37,589 bases of DNA, from contig AQSC01000051.1 in NCBI GenBank assembly GCA_000402775.1, forward strand, positions 1-37,589, in the 5' to 3' direction. The translations under genes were made by a program, and so were the position numbers. Shown here in pieces: positions 1-7,976 of the stretch. This DNA is from Euryarchaeota archaeon SCGC AAA252-I15 (GTDB lineage Archaea > Altiarchaeota > Altiarchaeia > IMC4 > SCGC-AAA252-I15). Position 1 is the stretch's first letter. Each line of letters begins with the position of its first letter. Below the pieces are notes generated by a model that saw only the letters and a program-made list of their open reading frames with translations, made no database searches and was not told the origin of the DNA.

Positions 1-65
1 TCAGGTTCCAGGGGCTTTTCTGGGGTTCCACCATCCTTATCATCCTTTTTCAGTTTATGCATTGA
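1..65 (+). CDS. Possible C-terminal tail of an upstream membrane protein (partial)
   Basis: Read from base 3, one frame gives a short hydrophobic tail (FWGSTILIILFQFMH) ending in TGA at 63-65. It would fit the end of a membrane protein that starts before the window. The other two forward frames are also open over this short stretch, so the frame choice rests only on hydrophobicity. Confidence 0.2.
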   Translation, partial: RFQGLFWGSTILIILFQFMH

Positions 66-92
66 ATTATATGAGGAATTCAGGGGGGGAAA

Positions 93-122
93 ATGTTTTT
101 TAAGCGATTATTGCGTAAGTAG
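93..122 (+). other. Nine-codon minigene just upstream of secF
   Basis: ATG at 93 follows a strong purine tract (GGGGGGA, 84-90) and reads MFFKRLLRK then TAG at 120-122, five bases before the first in-frame secF ATG at 128. Neither secF ATG (128 or 149) has an obvious ribosome-binding site, so the visible site sits in front of the minigene. An AT-rich TATA-like element (AATTATATG, about 66-74) lies about 25 bases upstream. It could be a leader peptide coupled to secF, or chance. Confidence 0.2.
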
Positions 123-127
123 TATAC

Positions 128-1255
128 ATGCCTGATTTAGCAGAATCGATGAACAAGGGTTATTACACGTTACTCACTGAGAAGGTAAACTACAAGGTAT
201 TGGCAGTGATACCACCAGCCCTGGCAGTATTGATGCTTCTTATTGTCGCAGTCAAGGGAATCGAATTGGGAATAGACTTTAAGGGCGGCACCTGGATTGA
301 AGTATTAACTGCAAACGAGATATCTTCCGAAACAGAGGATGCTATAACACAAAGCCTGATTGCCGCAGGATTCTCTGACGTGAAAACATACGTTGGATGG
401 GATGTGGGATCCCGTCAAAACAAGATTACAGTAGCCACGACAAGCGTCGTAGAAAAAGAGGAGGTTTCCCCGATACTTATGCCCTACATCGGCGAGCTTT
501 TAGATTCTGACATGGCGACTGCCAGTTTAGCTGAAAAACCCTCAGCAGACCTTCAGGACCGGTTGTCTTCGATTTTAAAGCAGAGGATAGACTTAAGCTA
601 TGACGGGGGAGTGTTAACTATCATAGCACTTGAGATTGACGAGGAATCCCTTGAAAGCGCGCTCAGTTACGCCACAAACACGGTGATTGACGTGACAGTA
701 ACGGAAAAAAACTTTAACTCAAGGACTGTTGGCCCGACCCTTGGAAAAACCTTCAGAGAGCAAGGGTTTAAGGCGATTTTCGCCGCCTACATATTGATTA
801 CTATCGTAGTGTTCATAGCCTTCCGAAGTTTCATACCGTCATTTGCCGTTCTCCAGGCTGCGATATGCGACCCCATAATCGCGTTCGGATGCATGGCCTT
901 GCTAGGGATCCCGCTTGAGCCCGCAACGCTCGCGGCACTTCTCATGTTAATCGGATACTCCGTAGACTCCGACGTCCTCATCACTTCCCGAACGCTTAAG
1001 CGTAGAGGATACTCGGTCAATGAAAACATTGACAGCGCCATGAATACCGGGCTTTTCATGACCGGAACGACGATTATTGTTATGATAGTCATGATAATAG
1101 TATCGTCTACTCTAACCCAGATAATCACTTTATACAATATTGCGGTAGTATTGCTTTTAGGGTTGATAGCAGACCTTATGACTACTTGGTTCACTAACGC
1201 AGGTATTCTCAGATGGTACCTTGAAGTGCCTGGCGGGAGAAAAATATTTAAATGA
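128..1255 (+). CDS. secF: Protein-export membrane protein SecF
   Basis: SecF is one half of the SecDF complex, which uses the membrane potential to help pull secreted proteins through the SecYE-beta channel. The 375-residue protein has a first membrane helix (about 25-48), the conserved GIDFKGGTW motif directly after it, an extracytoplasmic domain to about residue 195, and a block of five C-terminal membrane helices. The family signature in the membrane region is GYSVDSDVLITSR, with the helix-4 entry motif GPTLGKTF before it. The ATG at 149 (MNKGYYTLL) is an equally good start; neither has a clear Shine-Dalgarno site. The stop overlaps the secD start (ATGA), so the two are translationally coupled in the order secF-secD. 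Confidence 0.95.
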   Translation: MPDLAESMNKGYYTLLTEKVNYKVLAVIPPALAVLMLLIVAVKGIELGIDFKGGTWIEVLTANEISSETEDAITQSLIAAGFSDVKTYVGWDVGSRQNKITVATTSVVEKEEVSPILMPYIGELLDSDMATASLAEKPSADLQDRLSSILKQRIDLSYDGGVLTIIALEIDEESLESALSYATNTVIDVTVTEKNFNSRTVGPTLGKTFREQGFKAIFAAYILITIVVFIAFRSFIPSFAVLQAAICDPIIAFGCMALLGIPLEPATLAALLMLIGYSVDSDVLITSRTLKRRGYSVNENIDSAMNTGLFMTGTTIIVMIVMIIVSSTLTQIITLYNIAVVLLLGLIADLMTTWFTNAGILRWYLEVPGGRKIFK

Positions 1256-2841
1256 AAAAGTTTTTGGGTAACTGGCGGATAGTGGTCTGGATTACTTGCA
1301 TAGTGTTCTCCCTGCTTTTCATGACAAACGCCATCCCGTTGAATAAGGGAGAGGGGATTGGATTTGGAAAGGGGCTCGACTATGGACTCGACTTTGCGGG
1401 AGGCACCCAGTTGCAGCTTCGCCTTGAAAAACCAGTGGACTCAGATACAATGTCCATTGAAAAAGGAATTCTCGAAAACAGGTTGAACTCTCTCGGCCTC
1501 AAAGACATCCCAGTAAGACCTTGGGGAAACCAATACATGCTGATAGCAGTAGCGGGAGCATCCCCTGAAGAGACCAGGGATATTGAAGGAATCCTTAAGC
1601 AACAAGCCCGCTTTGAAGAGCGTATTGACGGGGAGCTTGCGGTTTTGGGGGATGAGATTACTGTGGACTTAAGCCCTCAGGGAGTGCAGATTTACGCGCA
1701 AGGCAACATCTTCACTTGGAGTGTTTCTGTTACCCACAACCAGGACGGGGCGTGCAGGTTCGGAAAAGTCGGTGAGGGTAAGATTGGAAGGCCCGTCGAC
1801 ATCTTCATAGACCGGCCGGCAAACACCACGATTCTTATGACTGAAGTAACCTACAAGACGTTAAGCGAGACGACTTCCATGGGGGATGAAGACAACCTTT
1901 ATTTCGGAGATACTGCAGCCGAAATCATCGAAAACAGGTCGTCAATACCCATAATAGTTTACAGTGAAAACGAAACAGTAACAAGGCTTGAGGAATTTAA
2001 GGCGCAAGGGTACAACACAGTAATCATCGCGGAAGACGAATTCTCACTCAACGAGTCGATTAGAAACATGCTGGAGGAAAACGGCTTTGAGACAGCAAGA
2101 ATCCCACAGGAAAATTTGACCATAACCCCACACCTGTGGATCAAGAAACTAACAGGCCTACAAAGCTCGCCCAGACTAAACTTCAACACCAAAGGAAACT
2201 GCGTTTACTCGGCGATAATCACGGGATCCAGTGTTACACTCGAAGAGGCGAGGGAGGAAGTAACGGGCAACCAGATACTTCTGACTTCAGGGAATCTTCC
2301 CGCGAAACTCAGCGTGGAATCGAAGTCGACGACCCCGCCCACACTGGGAATGAAGTTTCTGAAATACGGATTCTTGACTGGAATAGTCTCATTCCTCACA
2401 GTCTCAATCCTGATCCTTTTGAAATACAAGAGGATTTCCATCGCAGCACCGCTTATGGCAGCGGGATTAAGCGAAGTACTCATAATCCTCGGGCTCGCAT
2501 CACTTATCAACTGGCAAATAGACCTGCCTGCAGTAGCTGGAATAATCGCTTCAGTCGGAACAGGAGTAGACCAGCTCATACTCATCACAGACGAGACAAT
2601 AAAACCAGGATCGAAGAAAAAGAAGATCATAAGCCTGTCAGAAAGCCTTAAAAGGGCGTTTTTCATCATCTTCACCGCAGCAGCAACGACAATAGCCGCA
2701 ATGATACCGCTTCTCGGAATCGGGGCGGGAATGCTTAAAGGATTCGCGTTCACGACGATTATGGGAGTGCTCGTAGGGGTTTTGATTGCACGACCCGCCT
2801 ACGCGAAAATAATCGAAAACATGATAAAGTCTGAGATGTAG
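1252..2841 (+). CDS. secD: Protein-export membrane protein SecD
   Basis: SecD partners SecF in the proton-driven export accessory complex. The 529-residue protein has an N-terminal helix (about 9-27), the SecD motif GLDFAGGTQLQLRL at about residues 45-58, a long extracytoplasmic portion, and a C-terminal block of membrane helices from about residue 370. The signature GIIASVGTGVDQLILITDE lies in helix 4-5 and its acidic residues match those implicated in proton movement in the family. It starts at the ATGA overlap with secF and ends 29 bases before the next gene. With the Sec61-beta gene at 16187-16351, two pieces of the export machinery are in this window. Confidence 0.96.
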   Translation: MKKFLGNWRIVVWITCIVFSLLFMTNAIPLNKGEGIGFGKGLDYGLDFAGGTQLQLRLEKPVDSDTMSIEKGILENRLNSLGLKDIPVRPWGNQYMLIAVAGASPEETRDIEGILKQQARFEERIDGELAVLGDEITVDLSPQGVQIYAQGNIFTWSVSVTHNQDGACRFGKVGEGKIGRPVDIFIDRPANTTILMTEVTYKTLSETTSMGDEDNLYFGDTAAEIIENRSSIPIIVYSENETVTRLEEFKAQGYNTVIIAEDEFSLNESIRNMLEENGFETARIPQENLTITPHLWIKKLTGLQSSPRLNFNTKGNCVYSAIITGSSVTLEEAREEVTGNQILLTSGNLPAKLSVESKSTTPPTLGMKFLKYGFLTGIVSFLTVSILILLKYKRISIAAPLMAAGLSEVLIILGLASLINWQIDLPAVAGIIASVGTGVDQLILITDETIKPGSKKKKIISLSESLKRAFFIIFTAAATTIAAMIPLLGIGAGMLKGFAFTTIMGVLVGVLIARPAYAKIIENMIKSEM

Positions 2842-2870
2842 GAATCGGACAAATGGAAGGGGGTTGTGAA

Positions 2871-4350
2871 ATGAGAAACAGATGCATGATATTAATTACG
2901 TTGATTGCTTTGTCTGCTTGTCTTTCCTCAGGCGCAAGCCTGAAAGCAGAATGCACGTACAAACTTCAAAACGATGCCGTGGAATTCTCCTCTGTATCGG
3001 AGCTTACAGGCGACTCAAAACCGGAGATTGTCGCAGCAACCTCTAAGGGAAAGCTTTATTTATTAGATTTCGATGACTGCTTGCACTGGCAGCCGAAGAC
3101 TAGCGCGTTCGCTAAAGGTGAGGGGCTTGGCGTACTCGGACCTTCAAGGCGATGGCGTGCCGGAGATTCTGGTCGCAACTGAATCCGACGACGTAAAAGA
3201 CGACGTGTTGACAGTGTTTACTATCTCCAGGAGGAGAGAGCTTATCGAAGACTTCAACCAGGCCACTAGCACGAAGAGTGGTGAGGCTATTGGGTTTGGT
3301 TTGAGCGTTGATGCTGTAGACCTCACAGGAGACGGTAGTGAGGAGATTATTTTGGGGTGTAAGAACAAGAAGGTTTACGCCTTACGGGGGGAGGATTCGA
3401 TTCAATGGGTTTTTGAGGCTGAAAACCCGGTTTACTTTGTGCGTGGCGTGGACTTGGACGGCGACGGAAGCAGCGAAGTCGTCGCACTTTCGAAGAAGTA
3501 CGGTTCGGCAAAAATTTACGTGTTGGATGGGAAGGGTAGGGAGAAGTGGAGTTTTGACGTTCCTTCAGGGGTTTACATGCCTGCAAGGGATGTTGTAGAC
3601 GTCTCTGATTTGGAGGGCGACGGTAAAAAGGAGATTGTTGTCGCCGGGATGGAGGGTGTCACAGTCCTCGATTATTCGGGATTGGTTGTCGCAAGCATTC
3701 TAACGGACAGTCTTGTCAGCGCGATACATGCGGCTGATGTAGACGGGGACGGGGTTTTAGAGGTCATCGCGGGGGCTAAACCTAACATTTATCTTATCGG
3801 GTTGGATGGTACGGTCGTGTGGAAGGCGCCAATAGACACCACTGTACAGAGCATCTACTCGGCTGACCTTGATTCCGACGGAAGGCAGGATGTTTTAGTC
3901 GGCGCGACACGCTTTGTCTGGGTGTTCGACGAAGACGGTAAAAAGATTGTTGAATGGCAGTACCAGGATCCGGGCGGCGGCGAGGAATCCCTAAAGGACG
4001 TGAACACGAACTCGATTTACGCCCATGATTTCGACGGGGACGGTGTGATGGAGGTTGTCGCCGGCTTCGGGCTTAAGGAGGCGCGCCTCGACAAGAACTT
4101 CTACTTCGGAAGCCTGGTGGTATTCAAGGTCGTTGAAGACGAAGCAGATCTTATGAAGGCGACTACAATCGAAGCCGCCCCGAAAGAAACGACTACCGTT
4201 AAAACCGCAGAGACTTCGACAGTGATTAAGGGGACTGGAGACGCGGAGGATGAGAAGTCTGGGGAGGATTCTTCACCCCTTCTTGTGGTAGTGGTGTTGG
4301 TTTTTGTTGTCGCTGCGGCCGCAGTCATCTTGAAAGTCCGGAAAAAGTAG
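2871..4350 (+). pseudogene. Membrane-anchored FG-GAP beta-propeller surface protein, interrupted by a one-base frameshift
   Basis: ATG 2871 follows a good ribosome-binding site (GAAGGGGG, 2856-2863). It starts a signal peptide (MILITLIALSAC) with a possible lipobox LSAC, then eight FG-GAP-type calcium-loop repeats, such as DLDGDGSSEVVA, DLEGDGKKEIVVAG, DVDGDGVLEVIAGA and DFDGDGVMEVVAG. A Thr-rich stalk and a C-terminal membrane helix (LLVVVVLVFVVAAAAVIL) plus basic tail follow. It is probably an S-layer-associated adhesin or binding protein. The reading frame breaks near 3117-3132: the first segment runs in frame to GEGL, and the continuation AYSDLQGDGVPEIL is one base out of phase. Removing one G in the CTTGGCG region restores GEGLAYSDLQGDG. 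This could be a sequencing error, a recent mutation or a recoding site. The remaining 1.2 kb shows no further damage. Confidence 0.8.
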
Positions 4351-4358
4351 AGCACCCC

Positions 4359-4943
4359 TCAACTGTTTGTCTTGATTGAAAGCAATGCTTCCTTCGACTC
4401 ACCGACTGACGAGACGTCCATGAGCGATACTGTGAGGTTTCCGAAACGCAGCTTATCGCAGGAAACCCCCGTGTCAAGGCAATCAGACTGGTCTACGGGA
4501 GCAAGACAGTCGAAGAATTTAAGGGTTAGGTCAGTCACCGATTTAACTTTGTCTGAGGCCGTTATTTTCGCGTAGCGGACGTGGTCGCAGTGATTCTTGT
4601 ACAAGCCGACATCAGCTCTATCACCACCTTCAACGAACGTCACGTTAAAGCCCTCGTGAAGCACACTCGCTCCTTCCGCGAGACTGAATACAAAGGAGGG
4701 TACTGTCGTCGTGGTCGTAGCCTCAGGCTCTGTCGGGCAGGAACAATTGTTTACGTAGACCGTCTGGTTTACGTACACGATTTTTTCGACTGGCACTTCC
4801 CGGATCACAGTCCTGTTAATGTACATTGGAAGCGTCTTTACCACGGTCTTGGGCCTGCAAGGCTCGGTCAAACCCCAAAAATCAAGGTAGTAGCCTACCA
4901 CAATTACTAGGACAAGTAGTATGGAGAAAAACTTCCAATTCAT
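4359..4943 (-). CDS. Membrane-anchored extracytoplasmic protein, unknown function
   Basis: I do not recognise the family. ATG at 4943 (MNWKFFSILL) is preferred; the upstream TTG at 4952 adds only three residues, and an AT-rich TATA-like stretch lies about 25 bases before the ATG, fitting a leaderless transcript. The 194-residue product begins with one membrane helix (LLVLVIVVGYYLDF), then a charged stalk rich in valine and asparagine (TVIREVPVEKIVYVNQTVYV), a Cys-Pro/Thr linker (CSCPTEPEATTTTTVP) and a small globular part of about 120 residues with several cysteines. The Cys-Pro-Thr linker resembles that of the lipoprotein at 6490-7938. It is convergent with the FG-GAP gene, nine bases apart. 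Confidence 0.7.
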   Translation of the reverse strand: MNWKFFSILLVLVIVVGYYLDFWGLTEPCRPKTVVKTLPMYINRTVIREVPVEKIVYVNQTVYVNNCSCPTEPEATTTTTVPSFVFSLAEGASVLHEGFNVTFVEGGDRADVGLYKNHCDHVRYAKITASDKVKSVTDLTLKFFDCLAPVDQSDCLDTGVSCDKLRFGNLTVSLMDVSSVGESKEALLSIKTNS

Positions 4944-5000
4944 AAAATACAAATTAGATTAAATAGAAATTAAAACGTAGATATAACCATAATCCCGAGA

Positions 5001-5058
5001 TTACGCTAACTCTACTTCTTTTCCTTCCTGGATTGCGGCTACGATTCTTTTCGCTGCC
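5001..5058 (-). pseudogene. Remnant of the 3' end of the PIN-domain ATPase gene
   Basis: Read on the minus strand this piece encodes AAKRIVAAIQEGKEVELA and a stop. It is nearly identical to the C-terminus AAKRIVAAIQEGKEVELE of the intact gene at 7977-9572. At DNA level 5006-5058 matches 7982-8034 over 53 bases with about five differences. Upstream of base 5058 the similarity stops abruptly. The two copies are in the same orientation and flank the ATPase and lipoprotein genes between them, as a direct repeat about 2.98 kb apart. Confidence 0.85.
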
Positions 5059-5082
5059 CAGAATAATATTTGGGAGAGTGCC

Positions 5083-6255
5083 CTAATCTCCGTATCTTCT
5101 TTTAACCCACTCTTTAAAGATGGGGTCTGCGATAGTGTACTCACCACCCTTACTTTTTTCGACTACAGCTTTTTCTTCGAGTGATTTCAGGAAAGTTCCT
5201 ATATTCGAGATTTCCCCGCTTAAATCGTCTTGTATTTCACTATAGGATGTAAAGTCTTTTGTGGATAAAGTAACAACGATGAGCCGTTCTTTTGGAGCGA
5301 GTTGTTTTAATTCATTGTTGAAAAGGATGTTGCCTGTATTCTCTAGGAATGTGTTAATGCCTTCTTTAACTTCTCTTTCAGTTATCTTGTCGTGGTATCT
5401 CTTCAATTCTAAACCTAATGCTTGCGCGTAGAAGGGCATACCATGAGTGAAGTTTGAGATTGTGTTTAGCGCATCTTCTGTTATTCTTTCCCTACCTAAC
5501 TCTTTGGTTATTATCTGGCGTATATACTTATCTTCCAGGAGATTGATTTTCAGGGGTTTAAGTTGTCTATAGAAGGCTGATGTGGAAGTGAATACGGTCA
5601 AATTCATGGTATGTCTGAGTGAGCCGGACAGACATATAACAGTGTTTTTTTGTTGTTCTTGTATTGACCTGATTTTTCTTATTATCGCCTCGCCTGCGTG
5701 AGAACCGTTTACCTTAACTTCTGTAATTGATGGGAACTCGTCTATAAAGAGAATACATTTTGTTTTGGTTTTTTTCGCGAATTTTTCCGCTAATGTAAAG
5801 GCAGCATCGAGTAATTCATGAGAACTCGTCTTCCGCTCCTGGTAATGCATGATAAAGAATTCTATTTCCTCTGTAAGTGAGACGCCAATCTTCATCTCAG
5901 ACAGTATTTTATGCACCATCGTTCCTGGAACCTTCTTTAAGTTGGACAACTTATGGGAGATTCCCAGCAGAGGGCGGTATTCCTCAACTACGAGGTCGGC
6001 TAGTTTGAGTGAAAACTCTTCCAAAGTATTTTCAACGAGATCCCAGACGGAGATGTAGACTACCACGACTTTTTTGTTTTTCTTAAGCCTCCGCTGAAGC
6101 TCCAAGAGGATTGAAGACTTTCCCACTCGTCGCTTACCATACAATGCATAACCTACATTGATTTTAGGATCTGTTAAGGTGGCGTGCATCTCCTTGAGGA
6201 TGTCCTCCCTATCAACAAAATCCACACCCTTTGCAGCCGAAAGCGTAAAAGACAT
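5083..6255 (-). CDS. Archaeal-type AAA/STAND-like ATPase with C-terminal winged helix
   Basis: This 390-residue protein matches the archaeal ATPase group (ATPase_2, PF01637-like): Walker A GKRRVGKSS at residues 40-48, Walker B ILFIDEF at 168-174, and a sensor-like TVICLSGS at about 205. The family opening VDREDILKEM lies at 14-23. The C-terminal 80 residues (from APKERLIVV) look like a winged helix. Members are P-loop ATPases of largely unknown cellular role, often in mobile or accessory DNA. The gene sits inside the pair of direct repeats derived from the PIN-ATPase gene, so it looks like an insertion. Its promoter carries three copies of a 9-base half site, suggesting regulation by a DNA-binding protein, possibly itself. 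Confidence 0.85.
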   Translation of the reverse strand: MSFTLSAAKGVDFVDREDILKEMHATLTDPKINVGYALYGKRRVGKSSILLELQRRLKKNKKVVVVYISVWDLVENTLEEFSLKLADLVVEEYRPLLGISHKLSNLKKVPGTMVHKILSEMKIGVSLTEEIEFFIMHYQERKTSSHELLDAAFTLAEKFAKKTKTKCILFIDEFPSITEVKVNGSHAGEAIIRKIRSIQEQQKNTVICLSGSLRHTMNLTVFTSTSAFYRQLKPLKINLLEDKYIRQIITKELGRERITEDALNTISNFTHGMPFYAQALGLELKRYHDKITEREVKEGINTFLENTGNILFNNELKQLAPKERLIVVTLSTKDFTSYSEIQDDLSGEISNIGTFLKSLEEKAVVEKSKGGEYTIADPIFKEWVKRRYGD

Positions 6256-6256
6256 T

Positions 6257-6293
6257 TTACTAAATAAACGTTTACTAAATGAGTATTTAGTAA
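6257..6293. promoter_or_regulatory. Operator-like cluster of TTACTAAAT half sites upstream of the ATPase gene
   Basis: TTACTAAAT occurs at 6257-6265 and 6272-6280 (15 bases apart, direct), and its exact reverse complement ATTTAGTAA at 6285-6293. The last two form a perfect 9-base inverted repeat around the spacer GAGT. The cluster lies immediately before the minus-strand ATG at 6255, overlapping where TATA box and transcription start should be, so a bound protein would block transcription. The rest of the 234-base gap to 6489 holds nothing else I can identify. Confidence 0.5.
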
Positions 6294-6489
6294 TAACACC
6301 CGCTCATATAAAAACACTATAGTAACCCACTACCGGTGGAAACATCGCAATCTATTCCAGGAAGGAGAACAATCAGAAAACCAAAATAAGACTAACGGAA
6401 CAGATTGCGTGTGTAAAAAACCACCCCATAATAAACTCCACCCCCCAAACTTTAAAAAAAACAAGTGAAAACATTCAATCTAGACACGA

Positions 6490-7938
6490 TTAGTTCTTTT
6501 TATCAATCTTTATTGTAACATCTGCATTTGCGTGGCCGCTTCTGCCTCCCCCTTCGTAAAAATGATCCCAAACCATTCTATAATTTTTAATGCTTTTGAG
6601 GGTTATCTCAATATCATAGACTGTACTCTTTGTATCTTTAAATGTTAGTGTTCTATGTGTATAGTCTCCATTAAGTTTTTCAATTCGTATGCGGACTCCA
6701 TCAGGCTCTTCTGGATTACCAGAAGACATTCGAAAACTCAAAACCTTAAACAAGTAGTCGCCATATGCAGAATACTCCTCCGTATTAATAGTAATTGTCT
6801 TGGGATAATCTACTTCATTTGAACTTACATCACTGCCTAAACTACTTTCAATATCCCATGAAACCAACTTTAGACCACTGAAAAAGTCGCTAAAGTCATA
6901 GTATAACTTCAGGTTTACTGAACTTTTTGGCACCTCAAATAGTATTATCCCTCTGGCTTTTTGCCCAGGATAAAGCCTTTGAGATGGGAAGTCCTGATCC
7001 CCTTGATACAACTTGTCATCGTAATGGTATCCCTCACTATCAGTGACACTAAAGTCACCTGAATGAACATATGCTGATCTATCACCCTGATTGATAACCT
7101 CTGCATTAACGATTATGAACTTCTTTCCAGGATCTGCACTCTCAACTTGATACGACTTCGAATAAGTACCCCACCACGTATATGAATTTTGGATCTTTAC
7201 TTCATGAACAGTAACAGAGACTTCATCAAATTTAGCAGTCTCACCAACATTGAGTTTTAATTCTTCAAGAATTGATGTAGTGGTTGTGGAAAGAGTGCTT
7301 GTAGTAGATTGAGGGTGGTGATTTATTCTTATTGAATTAAATATCTGTTCACCAATATCTCTCACATCATCATTTTCAGAGGAACCTTCTGTATATTGAA
7401 TAACCACAAAACCGGACTCCAAATTGATCCAATAGGTTTTACCGTATCCTTTTCTGCTTCTATCCGTTTTGTTTATATACTGATATTTCAGATAACGTGC
7501 AGGATAGCTATCAAATGTTGTTTCCTTGATACCCTCCACAATTCTTAGTGCAGAGTGAGGGTCATTATCTTCGTCAATTTTATTATAGAGTCTATGCACA
7601 CTATCCTCAAGTGTGTTGTCATCCTTCACAACGAAATAATAAAAGCAAAACTTCTTATCCTTTGTTCCTGGAGGAGATACAACTACTGCTCCGTTATCAT
7701 CATTCCAGACATTCCAATCCTTTGACTTAATAAGTGATATACTATCCCCAACATCACCTAAATGCACAGTAAGAGGCTCAAATTTTGTTACAGTTTCAAT
7801 GGTTGTCGTTGGACAATCACTCCTTTTCTCAACCAATTGACCATTGGGACATTCATACAATTTAACGACTTTATCACCTGAGATACAGCCACTACAGAGA
7901 ATAATTCCTGATAATAGCACGAGAAGGAACACTCTCAT
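6490..7938 (-). CDS. Secreted lipoprotein with a DUF4352-like domain
   Basis: ATG 7938 is chosen: it gives a clean lipoprotein signal (MRVFLLVLLSGIILCSGC, lipobox CSGC) and has a TTTTTAAT TATA-like box about 25 bases upstream. An upstream GTG at 7974 would add 12 residues. The mature 482-residue product opens with a short Cys-Pro motif and Thr linker (CPNGQLVEKRSDCPTTT). Next comes a domain of about 150 residues, a second Ser/Thr linker, and then a region with the look of DUF4352: a hydrophobic N-terminal strand (KLNVGETAKFDEVSVTV), FIIVNAEVINQGD, and LYPGQKARGIILFEVPKSS. The last 100 residues form another beta-rich segment. It is probably anchored to the outer face of the membrane; ligand unknown. 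It lies with the ATPase between the two direct repeats. Confidence 0.75.
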   Translation of the reverse strand: MRVFLLVLLSGIILCSGCISGDKVVKLYECPNGQLVEKRSDCPTTTIETVTKFEPLTVHLGDVGDSISLIKSKDWNVWNDDNGAVVVSPPGTKDKKFCFYYFVVKDDNTLEDSVHRLYNKIDEDNDPHSALRIVEGIKETTFDSYPARYLKYQYINKTDRSRKGYGKTYWINLESGFVVIQYTEGSSENDDVRDIGEQIFNSIRINHHPQSTTSTLSTTTTSILEELKLNVGETAKFDEVSVTVHEVKIQNSYTWWGTYSKSYQVESADPGKKFIIVNAEVINQGDRSAYVHSGDFSVTDSEGYHYDDKLYQGDQDFPSQRLYPGQKARGIILFEVPKSSVNLKLYYDFSDFFSGLKLVSWDIESSLGSDVSSNEVDYPKTITINTEEYSAYGDYLFKVLSFRMSSGNPEEPDGVRIRIEKLNGDYTHRTLTFKDTKSTVYDIEITLKSIKNYRMVWDHFYEGGGRSGHANADVTIKIDKKN

Positions 7939-7976
7939 ATTAACAAATAAGGAGAAGATTAAAAAGAACAGCACTA

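Noticed and set aside
2136..2753. Long open frames within secD on both strands
   Set aside because: They are antisense or out-of-frame to a clearly conserved secD sequence.
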